Part shown: positions 13,951-19,797 of the stretch, piece by piece
How positions within the stretch are numbered: position 1 is the first letter of the stretch
Layout: each line of letters starts with the position of its first letter
From: Comamonadaceae bacterium
GTDB lineage: Bacteria > Pseudomonadota > Gammaproteobacteria > Burkholderiales > Burkholderiaceae
Length of the DNA stretch: 19,797 bases
Direction of reading: 5' to 3'
NCBI GenBank assembly: GCA_947484245.1
Contig: CANKOT010000037.1
Coordinates: forward strand, 1 to 19,797
Notes under the pieces: generated by a model
Seen by the model: the letters and a program-made list of their open reading frames with translations, nothing else
Database searches by the model: none
Told to the model about the DNA's origin: nothing
Position numbers and translations under genes: made by a program

Positions 13951-14300
13951 TTTTTAGATTTCCGTAAACGCTCCGATGGTGAAATGATATCAGTCAAGCG
14001 GATGCCATAGCGGTCGTCCACGATGACAACTTCGCCTTGTGCAATTAAACAACCGTTAACTACTAAATTCAAGGGCTCTCCAGCCTCCACGTCAAGTTCG
14101 ATCACGCCGCCGTTTTGAACTGACATGAGGTCGCCCAAAGGCATTTGGGTCCGGCCCAACTCAATCATCACCTTCACGGGCAGGTCCATGATCATGTCCA
14201 TGTCGTGAATGGCCGGTTTTGCGGTGTCTGCTTCGGGAGGTGTCGCCTTGCCCCAATGGGTTAAGTCATCAGAGTGCCCTTTTTCAATTTGCTCGGTCAC
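13947..14300 (-). CDS. fliN: FliN, C-ring switch protein
   Basis: Encodes 117 residues. The C-terminal SpoA domain (about 37-107) is clear: MDLPVKVMIELGRTQMPLGD, then GGVIELDVEAGEPLNLVVNG and AQGEVVIVDDRYGIRLTDII, all standard FliN signatures. The variable N-terminal about 35 residues are acidic and charged. FliN forms the lower C-ring with FliM, docks FliH, and takes part in CheY-dependent switching in some bacteria. Start is GTG at 14300, whose GTGA overlaps the fliM stop; the next in-frame ATG codons are around residue 34, just before the SpoA domain. Coupling to fliM supports the GTG. Confidence 0.95.
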   Translation of the reverse strand: MTEQIEKGHSDDLTHWGKATPPEADTAKPAIHDMDMIMDLPVKVMIELGRTQMPLGDLMSVQNGGVIELDVEAGEPLNLVVNGCLIAQGEVVIVDDRYGIRLTDIISPSERLRKSKN

Positions 14301-15355
14301 AGGTCACCTTCACTTTTCTGAATTTGTTCATCTAATTGGCTCAGGGCCTTTGCGGCATTGGCTAAATCGGTTTGCGCCTGTGCGGGAACGTCAAGGCTGC
14401 CAAGGTATTGACCGGAAGTTGCACCCTCAAAGTCTTCAATTTTGGGAATGACCGGCGCTGAATTCATGTGCTCCACCTTCAGGGCGTAATGGCCATTTCT
14501 AACACCATAACGCCCGCTGAGGATGCTGACGCCATCGACCATGAGGCGCACCGGCGCCGATAAATCAATGGGCAGAACTTGGCCCAAAGACAAGGAGAGC
14601 AATTGCGCCACAGAAAGTTCTTTTTCACACAAGACGGCCACAGAATCGACGGGCTTGGCATACAACTGATGCTGCAGGCTTCGACTCCACCCAGCAGGTT
14701 GTCCCGAAGCTTCGGAAGGGTTGGCTGAGGTGTTGGGTGTTTGCCAACTCAGTGCGCGCTTGGGCAGACACAAATCAACCCTCAGTTCGAGCAAGTTGAA
14801 GTGGATCGCAAATTGGGCGTGCAACACGGTATCTTTGTGAGAGGCTAGCCTGAGCGAGGAGAGTTGTTGCTCTTGCCTGAGGGTTTGCAATCGAATGGGA
14901 TAAGCTGTTTGCCAAGCTGCTTCATAGGCCGTGGCCAGTGTTTCAAGCAAACGCTGCCGAATACCCAATTCAATGTGCGTGAGCTTGCTGCTTCGTGGTT
15001 TGATGGGAATGATGCCGGCACCGCCAAACAAACAATCTACGGCTGCAGCCACCCAGCGAGAGTCAAAGCTCCAGGCACAAAGTGTTTGAAGCGCATCGAT
15101 TTCAAAGACTTGAATGTCTGCAAAAGAGGGTGCTTCGAGCACAAAGGCTTCGTAAGTTTTCATCTCCATGTTGCCAGCCAAAATCTTGATTTCAGCCGGA
15201 ACCAAGGTGGACATAGACTGTCGCCACTGCGTTACAAATTGCATGTGCATGGCATCCAGCTGCTCGCGATCCCAGTCTTGCGAGACGTGGGTGTCCAAGC
15301 CCTCTAGGGCTTCTTTGGCAAATGGAAATTGCATGTTGTCTGGGTTGGTGTTCAT
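14297..15355 (-). CDS. fliM: FliM, C-ring switch protein lacking the CheY-binding N-terminus
   Basis: Encodes 352 residues. The middle domain is divergent but recognisable: SFDSRWVAAAVDCLFGGAGI at 96-115 holds the GGxG motif that contacts FliG, and RQRLLETLATAYEAAWQTAY at about 133-152 matches the 'i..rlL..v...y..aW....' helix. The C-terminal SpoA domain spans about 235-297 (QLLSLSLGQVLPIDLSAPVR, ILSGRYGVRNGHYALKVEHM). A non-conserved tail covers 298-352. The usual N-terminal LSQxEIDALL motif that binds phospho-CheY is absent: the protein starts MNTNPDNMQFPFAKEALEGL. A TAG stop lies in frame four codons upstream of the ATG at 15355, so the motif is not being missed by a wrong start. The gene lies 23 bp after fliK with no fliL between, and overlaps fliN by four bases. 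Confidence 0.88.
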   Translation of the reverse strand: MNTNPDNMQFPFAKEALEGLDTHVSQDWDREQLDAMHMQFVTQWRQSMSTLVPAEIKILAGNMEMKTYEAFVLEAPSFADIQVFEIDALQTLCAWSFDSRWVAAAVDCLFGGAGIIPIKPRSSKLTHIELGIRQRLLETLATAYEAAWQTAYPIRLQTLRQEQQLSSLRLASHKDTVLHAQFAIHFNLLELRVDLCLPKRALSWQTPNTSANPSEASGQPAGWSRSLQHQLYAKPVDSVAVLCEKELSVAQLLSLSLGQVLPIDLSAPVRLMVDGVSILSGRYGVRNGHYALKVEHMNSAPVIPKIEDFEGATSGQYLGSLDVPAQAQTDLANAAKALSQLDEQIQKSEGDL

Positions 15356-15378
15356 AAGTTTCTTCTAGGCTCAAAGCT

Positions 15379-17319
15379 TTACGCGTAGAGATAAACTTGG
15401 TTGGAGCCTGTTTCGCGGGCGCGGAGGGCGCCAGCTTCACGTTGCGTCAAAACCTTGGATGGGTCGCCAGCGGCATGGTTGTCGCTAGGACCCCGCTCTT
15501 GGTAATCTGCAAAATTTGCAGCATTGGAAGATGCAGACTGACCTTGCTGCCGCATATCAAGCTGCAACTCCAATCCCATTTGCTGAAATTGCTCGCGCAA
15601 TTGCGGCGCACTTTGTTCCAATCGGGTTTTGGTGGAGTCGCTCACGCCTTCCACAATGAGCAAGGCGTTGCCGCGTTCATCGAGCTTTAGCTCAATGGTG
15701 AATTTGCTTTGATCGGGGGGAGTGAGTTCCATCACCACATGACCGCCGCCTTGCTTCACCATCTTCTGAATTTCTAGCTGTATTGCGCCGGCATCCAATC
15801 TCACTTCATGAGGAACCAGGGGCGCTGCACGTTCTTGCGATTGCATTGAAATCCAATCCATGACGGTTGTGACCGGGCGTTGTGGCCCTCCCACCAAACT
15901 GCTCACAAAACTCGAAGAAATATCGTCCAAACTTTGAACTGTTTCTGGCCTAGGCGCTTCTTGCGCAAGTTCTGTCGAACCATTGCTGGTGGCTGTCAGC
16001 GCGGCCAAATCCGTTCGATTGACCCCAGTGGTGTCGCCTTTTTGCTCTATTTTGATGCCCGATTGGCCATTGCTGAACAGGACACCCTCAGTGTGAATTT
16101 CTGATGTGGTTGCACCACCTTGCAGACCAAGCGCGTTGCCTTTGGCTATCTGGCTGGCTTGTTGCAATTGCGCATCCGACTTAGACAACTTTGCATCAAA
16201 ATTGAATGCAGTCTCTTCGGCCTGAGAAACTTGCGCTTCAGCCTTTGTGTCAGATTTCGCGTCAGATGAAATAATTTTCTTTTCAGCAACCAGGTTGCTA
16301 ACTGCTAAAGACTGAGCAGGGCTTGCAGAATTGATGGGCACCGCTAGCGTTGCATTCGCTACAGAAGTGCTTTTCTGGCCAGCGCCATTGGTGGACGCTG
16401 AATTTGCCTCAGGCTTCAAAGTCAAAGAAGGGTCTGCAGCCATTTGCGAAGCCGCAGGCAGTGAAGCCTGATTGACAATGACAGCTTCAGCTTGCAAGCC
16501 GGCTGGCTTGACGCTGTTGGACGCTGGGGCAGTCAGTGCATTTTGCACTTGCGCGGTGTCTGCAGGGGTGGAAGCCAGCTCGGCAGCAGCGGATGCAATA
16601 GAAGCCATCAGCGCTGACGGACTGCCGGTTGATGCATGGGTAGCAGGAATACTTTCACTGCTCAATGAAGACGAGCTCTTAGGGGGTGCCAAATGAGCAG
16701 CCGAGGCAACTTGCGTCGCCGCTTGCAAACCAGTGCTGGGGCTAGAACTAGAAACAGAGCCAGCGCCAGAGGCCAGCGCCTGTGGTAATTGCCCAGCGTC
16801 TTGACCAGCTGCCGAAGTGGCGCCGATTGAATCTGTGGCCGAAACTTTGCCCAGATTGGCGGCAGTGGGCACAGGCACATTGGCGGCAGAAGTCGACATT
16901 TGCGCTGCCAAGTTGGCTGCAGCCAACTCAGCGCCTTGCAATGAATTGGCTAAATCAAGGGCTGTTGTGTCTTGCTTGAGAGTCTCTGCGGCATCGGTCA
17001 ATACGCTGCCAGGTGCCAAATTTTGATCTGTTGAATTGACAAGGCCTCCCTGACCCGTCAAGGCAAAATTTGCATCTCCCACCGCGTTCATGAGAACTTC
17101 TGCCGGCAAAATTTGCAGGTCTGATGCTTTCTTGGCCGTATCCTCCGAATTGTCTGGGCTCAAATTTGCAGGTACATCTGTAAGCCCTGCGGGGGCTTGC
17201 ATCGCAGCTGCCAGCTCCTGTGTAAAGCCTTCTTCTGGCGCTACGGCCGAAGGCTCCAGTGCGTCGCTAGGCAGTGTTTGAATGGCTGCAGAAGGTGGAT
17301 TCGATACAAAGATGGCCAT
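15379..17319 (-). CDS. fliK: FliK, hook-length control protein
   Basis: Encodes 646 residues, longer than the enteric FliK (about 375-405). The first about 480 residues are low-complexity, rich in Ala, Ser, Gln, Thr and Val and poorly conserved, as expected for the secreted molecular ruler. The C-terminal domain (about residues 505-595) carries the recognisable core: HVVMELTPPDQSKFTIELKL then DERGNALLIVEGVSDSTKTR and LREQFQQMGLELQLDMRQQG. This matches the hook-length control C-domain ('m.L.PpeLG.v.v.l....g.l.v.f.a....r..L......Lr..L...Gl.l'). FliK interacts with FlhB to stop hook growth. The long ruler fits the enlarged hook protein. ATG at 17319 follows a sigma-54 promoter at 17350-17365. 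It is the first gene of a likely separate fliK-M-N-O-P-Q-R transcript. Confidence 0.92.
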   Translation of the reverse strand: MAIFVSNPPSAAIQTLPSDALEPSAVAPEEGFTQELAAAMQAPAGLTDVPANLSPDNSEDTAKKASDLQILPAEVLMNAVGDANFALTGQGGLVNSTDQNLAPGSVLTDAAETLKQDTTALDLANSLQGAELAAANLAAQMSTSAANVPVPTAANLGKVSATDSIGATSAAGQDAGQLPQALASGAGSVSSSSPSTGLQAATQVASAAHLAPPKSSSSLSSESIPATHASTGSPSALMASIASAAAELASTPADTAQVQNALTAPASNSVKPAGLQAEAVIVNQASLPAASQMAADPSLTLKPEANSASTNGAGQKSTSVANATLAVPINSASPAQSLAVSNLVAEKKIISSDAKSDTKAEAQVSQAEETAFNFDAKLSKSDAQLQQASQIAKGNALGLQGGATTSEIHTEGVLFSNGQSGIKIEQKGDTTGVNRTDLAALTATSNGSTELAQEAPRPETVQSLDDISSSFVSSLVGGPQRPVTTVMDWISMQSQERAAPLVPHEVRLDAGAIQLEIQKMVKQGGGHVVMELTPPDQSKFTIELKLDERGNALLIVEGVSDSTKTRLEQSAPQLREQFQQMGLELQLDMRQQGQSASSNAANFADYQERGPSDNHAAGDPSKVLTQREAGALRARETGSNQVYLYA

Positions 17320-17349
17320 GATTTAAGTTCCAAAATTTAAATCAAGTTA

Positions 17350-17365
17350 TGCAACTTCAGTGCCA
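17350..17365 (-). promoter_or_regulatory. Sigma-54 promoter of fliK-M-N-O-P-Q-R
   Basis: The minus strand reads TGGCAC-TGAAG-TTGCA, an exact match to the RpoN consensus TGGCAC-N5-TTGCW with GG and GC separated by ten bases. The -12 C is at 17351, predicting a start near 17339, about 20 bases before the fliK ATG at 17319. A GGAA ribosome-binding site (17329-17332) fits within that leader. It lies entirely in the 51-bp fliJ-fliK gap, so the downstream genes can be expressed independently of fliHIJ. Confidence 0.85.
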
Positions 17366-17370
17366 CCTTG

Positions 17371-17805
17371 CTATTTGCTGTGTTGACGAGCCTGTAAAAC
17401 GTCTTCTAGCGCCTTGTCCTCGTGCTTCTCAAATTGGTGCTGGCGCTGTTGTTTGCGCTTGGCCAAGAAAGATTGAAGGGTTTTGAGGCGTTGGGCATCT
17501 TGCAAGGCTTTGTCTAGGGCCTCACGGCTTTGTGACTTCAAAGCCTGCACCTCGGGCTCTTGCGATTTGGCCGTAGCCCGCAAATTCAGACCAAAATTGG
17601 CTTGAGTTTGCAAATTCAAAACCGTATCGCCTTCTTTCGCCGCCTTCACCCACTGCGTTTCGTACTCCTTGGCATAGGACTCAACTTGCAAATTGAAATT
17701 GCGCACGCGCTCATACTCGGCCTGAACCCGTTTGGACTGCGCCACAGACCTGTCTTTGCGCAATTTCAGCATTTGCTGAAGGACTTCAAATACGCGATTG
17801 CTCAT
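17371..17805 (-). CDS. fliJ: FliJ, export chaperone and ATPase stalk
   Basis: Encodes 144 residues (usual about 147). The sequence is highly charged and almost wholly helical, predicted to form an antiparallel coiled coil. It starts MSNRVFEVLQQMLKLRKDRS and contains many Gln, Lys, Glu and Arg residues. The pattern resembles FliJ ('l..ll.l.e...d.a...l...') but sequence conservation in this family is low. Position between fliI and fliK is the usual one and is the main support. FliJ sits in the centre of the FliI hexamer and links it to FlhA. Its ATG overlaps the fliI stop as ATGA (17802-17805). Confidence 0.88.
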   Translation of the reverse strand: MSNRVFEVLQQMLKLRKDRSVAQSKRVQAEYERVRNFNLQVESYAKEYETQWVKAAKEGDTVLNLQTQANFGLNLRATAKSQEPEVQALKSQSREALDKALQDAQRLKTLQSFLAKRKQQRQHQFEKHEDKALEDVLQARQHSK

Positions 17806-19181
17806 ATTTTGGAAGCCCTCGCAATGCTGTTCAAGGCCGTCACGCTGCCTTCCAAGTCAGCCACCTGGTGCGACTCTTGTTGCAGAAAAGTTTGAATGTG
17901 AGGCCACAAGCGCAGCGCCGCGTCTAAGTCGGGGTCGCTGCCTTGCATGTAAGCGCCCATGGCCACCATGTCGCGGCTGCGCTCGTGCCGGCTAATCAGT
18001 TGTTTAATTCGCCGGGCCGCCAGCACATGGTCTTGCGTAGCCACTTTGGGCATTACCCTAGAAATAGATTTTTCAATGTCAATGGCGGGGTAGTGACCTG
18101 AGTCGGCCAATTCGCGTGACAAGAAAATATGCCCATCCAACACCCCCCGCGCAGCATCGGCCACGGGGTCGTGCACATCGTCGCCTTCTAGCAGCACTGT
18201 GTAAAAAGCCGTTAAGGAGCCCTCAGGGTGTTCACCGTTGCCTACTTTTTCAACCAGCGCTGGCAGCTTGCCAAACACACTGGCAGGGTAGCCGCGGGCC
18301 ACTGGCGGTTCGCCAAGGCTTAAGCCAATTTCGCGTTGCGCCATGGCATATCGGGTGAGGCTGTCAACAATGAGCACCACATGCTTGCCCTGGTCTCTGA
18401 ACCAAGTGGCCACGTCGGTGGCGTATTCAGCTCCTTTGGCGCGCGCTAAAGGCGAGGTATCGGCAGGCGAGGCCACGACCACGGCGCGAGATCTCGACAC
18501 ATCGTCCAATTGGTCATCGCAAAACTCGCGCACCTCGCGGCTGCGTTCGCCCACCAGCGCAATCACAATGACATCGGCCACGCAATTGCGCGTGAGCATG
18601 GAAAGCAACACACTCTTGCCCACACCAGAACCAGCAAACAAGCCCATGCGCTGGCCACGCCCCACCGACAACATGGCATTGATGGCGCGCACGCCGGTGT
18701 CTAGGGGTTCATGAATAGGCTTGCGCTTGAGGGGATTGGGGGAAGCAAAGCGCATGAGGTGGTCGCTCCAACTGGCGCCGCCCAAGCCATCTAGAGGCCT
18801 GCCCAAGCCATCGACCACGCGTCCTAACAATTGGGGTCCAATGGGCACCGAAGCAATGCCCTGGCGCATTTGATAGCCCTGAGCGCGTCGTTGCGGTGTG
18901 AGCAGGGGGTACACCACCGCACCTGGCGACAAGCCTGCCATTTGGTCAAAGGCCATGAGGTAGGTGGTGTCGCGCTCAAAGCCAATGCACTCGGCATCAA
19001 CCCAATTGCCTTGGCGAGAATTTTCAATACAAGCTTGCGCGCCTATGGACAAGGGCAAGCCCTCGACTTCAACCAGCAGTCCGGAAACTCGTTTAACCCG
19101 ACCTTCGCGCACAGACAAAGGCAAATTGGCCAACTTGGCGCGTTGTGAATCTACAAATTGTTGAAGATCGGCCTGGCTCAA
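17802..19181 (-). CDS. fliI: FliI, flagellar export ATPase
   Basis: Encodes 459 residues (E. coli 457). It belongs to the F1-beta-like AAA family. Walker A AGSGVGKS is at 183-190, the catalytic-glutamate motif VGERSREVREF at about 210-220, and Walker B VVLIVDSLTRYA at about 268-279. Further signatures are GEPPVARGYPASVF and GSLTAFYTVLLEGDD, typical of type III export ATPases. GRVVDGLGRPLDGLG is the conserved family segment before the nucleotide site. The enzyme uses ATP to unfold and deliver substrates, with FliH as regulator and FliJ as stalk. Start is TTG at 19181 with a strong GGAG seven bases upstream (19188-19191), which overlaps the end of fliH. No ATG is available at the correct N-terminus. 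Confidence 0.98.
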   Translation of the reverse strand: MSQADLQQFVDSQRAKLANLPLSVREGRVKRVSGLLVEVEGLPLSIGAQACIENSRQGNWVDAECIGFERDTTYLMAFDQMAGLSPGAVVYPLLTPQRRAQGYQMRQGIASVPIGPQLLGRVVDGLGRPLDGLGGASWSDHLMRFASPNPLKRKPIHEPLDTGVRAINAMLSVGRGQRMGLFAGSGVGKSVLLSMLTRNCVADVIVIALVGERSREVREFCDDQLDDVSRSRAVVVASPADTSPLARAKGAEYATDVATWFRDQGKHVVLIVDSLTRYAMAQREIGLSLGEPPVARGYPASVFGKLPALVEKVGNGEHPEGSLTAFYTVLLEGDDVHDPVADAARGVLDGHIFLSRELADSGHYPAIDIEKSISRVMPKVATQDHVLAARRIKQLISRHERSRDMVAMGAYMQGSDPDLDAALRLWPHIQTFLQQESHQVADLEGSVTALNSIARASKI

Positions 19182-19192
19182 GGCGGTCTCCT

Positions 19193-19797
19193 TTAAACGG
19201 AATCCGAAGCGTGTTGTGGCAGTAAACCCAAAGCACTTCGCACCAATGCATCGCGTGCACTGATACCTACATCGAGCCTGGTGCCATCGACCAACACATA
19301 AGCAAAGCCCTTGCTCAATTCGGCATCGGGTCGAACCAAAGACTGAAATGGCATTTCGGGGTGGCTAAGCAAAGACTGCCAAGCCTCAAGCTCTGCAGGG
19401 GGCACGCCCACAATTAAATTTTCACCAGGACGTGGCAAGCGCATGAGGGCTTCTTGCACAGCCGCCACAAACACCGAGCGGTCCATTTGCTCTTTGCCAG
19501 CCAAGCGCAATGCTGTTTCATACACCCACTCGGGCAATGCGGTTTGGAAAGCATCTGGCAAAGATTGCAGTTGTGCCATCACGCGTTGCATCTCTTTGGA
19601 CATGTGCTCAATGTCTTTGATGCCGCTTTGATAGCCTTGCTGGTACCCCAATTGAAAACCTTCGGTACGGCCTTGCTCAATGCCTTCTTCGCGGCCTTTG
19701 GCAGCGCCTTGCGCGTGGCCTTCTGTAAGGCCTTCTTGCAGACCGCGAGCATAGGCGTCTTGGTAAGCTTTGCCGCGAATGGCATCGACTTCGTTCA
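19193..19797 (-). CDS. fliH: FliH, regulator of the export ATPase (cut by right edge)
   Basis: The minus-strand frame is open from the right edge to the stop at 19193, giving 201 visible residues; the true start is outside the window. After about 18 residues comes a long glycine repeat. Starting at RGLQEGLTEGHAQGAAKGRE, eleven glycines follow at exact four-residue spacing, preceded by two alanines in the same register. This GxxxG array is the FliH hallmark. The C-terminal half contains LPEWVYETALRLAGKEQMDR and the FliH/YscL-like end VDGTRLDVGISARDALVRSA. FliH binds FliI and docks it to FliN. An internal TTG at 19651 would cut the repeat and is not the start. The stop is 11 bases before fliI. 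Confidence 0.93.
   Translation of the reverse strand, partial: NEVDAIRGKAYQDAYARGLQEGLTEGHAQGAAKGREEGIEQGRTEGFQLGYQQGYQSGIKDIEHMSKEMQRVMAQLQSLPDAFQTALPEWVYETALRLAGKEQMDRSVFVAAVQEALMRLPRPGENLIVGVPPAELEAWQSLLSHPEMPFQSLVRPDAELSKGFAYVLVDGTRLDVGISARDALVRSALGLLPQHASDSV

Noticed and set aside
15086..15103. EIDALQ in FliM at residues 85-90, resembling the CheY-binding EIDALL peptide
   Set aside because: It lies inside the folded middle domain, aligned with a strand just before the FDSRW and GGAG motifs, not at the free N-terminus. Treated as coincidence.
14864..15307. 147-residue plus-strand open frame antisense to fliM
   Set aside because: Low-complexity shadow with no family features; fliM on the other strand is supported by GGAG and SpoA motifs.
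19579..19785. 68-residue Lys/Ala-rich minus-strand frame at the right edge, resembling a histone-like tail
   Set aside because: It is the out-of-frame reading of the FliH glycine repeat; the FliH frame is open across the same stretch.
1..19797. Mobile elements, CRISPR arrays, tRNA or rRNA genes
   Set aside because: None seen: no transposase frames, no spaced direct repeats of CRISPR type, and coding is continuous flagellar genes throughout.

Overview
The window is one contiguous block of flagellar genes. It comes from a Gram-negative bacterium, because L-ring (FlgH) and P-ring (FlgI) proteins are present. Protein style, the fliHIJ-K-MNOPQR order and the moderate base composition suggest a proteobacterium, most likely a betaproteobacterium of the Burkholderiales/Comamonadaceae kind. 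That placement is inference and I could not run a search. I see no mobile elements, CRISPR arrays, tRNA or rRNA genes, and no non-flagellar genes.

Layout. Left part (1-10383, all minus strand, so transcribed right to left): flgB-flgC-flgD-flgE-flgF-flgG-flgH-flgI-flgJ-flgK-flgL, then after a 129-bp gap the start of motA, cut by the window edge. This block encodes the rod, hook, hook cap, L and P rings, hook-filament junction and a stator subunit. A near-perfect sigma-54 promoter lies just upstream of flgB (10422-10438). Centre (10384-11734): a 211-bp divergent intergenic region holding that promoter and a 13-bp inverted repeat, then flhB alone on the plus strand. Right part (11702-19797, minus strand): fliH (cut by the right edge)-fliI-fliJ-fliK-fliM-fliN-fliO-fliP-fliQ-fliR. 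This encodes the export ATPase complex, hook-length ruler, C-ring switch proteins and export gate. A second sigma-54 promoter lies between fliJ and fliK (17350-17365), so fliK-M-N-O-P-Q-R can be transcribed separately from fliHIJ.

How the genes work together: FliH/FliI/FliJ deliver and energise export, and FliO/P/Q/R with FlhB form the inner-membrane export gate. FliM/FliN form the switch under the gate. FlgB/C/F/G (rod), FlgD/FlgE (cap and hook), FlgK/FlgL (junction) and FlgJ leave through the export gate. FlgH and FlgI reach the periplasm by their own signal peptides. FliK with FlhB ends hook growth.

The cluster is complete in outline but shows several departures from the textbook system. 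FliM lacks the N-terminal CheY-binding motif. There is no fliL between fliK and fliM. FlgJ has only the rod domain and no peptidoglycan hydrolase. FlhB carries NPDH instead of NPTH at its self-cleavage site. The hook protein is 687 residues long with an inserted beta-repeat region. Two structural operons carry sigma-54 promoters. flhB and fliR converge and overlap by 33 bp. Together these suggest a divergent, possibly secondary, flagellar system; this is a hypothesis.
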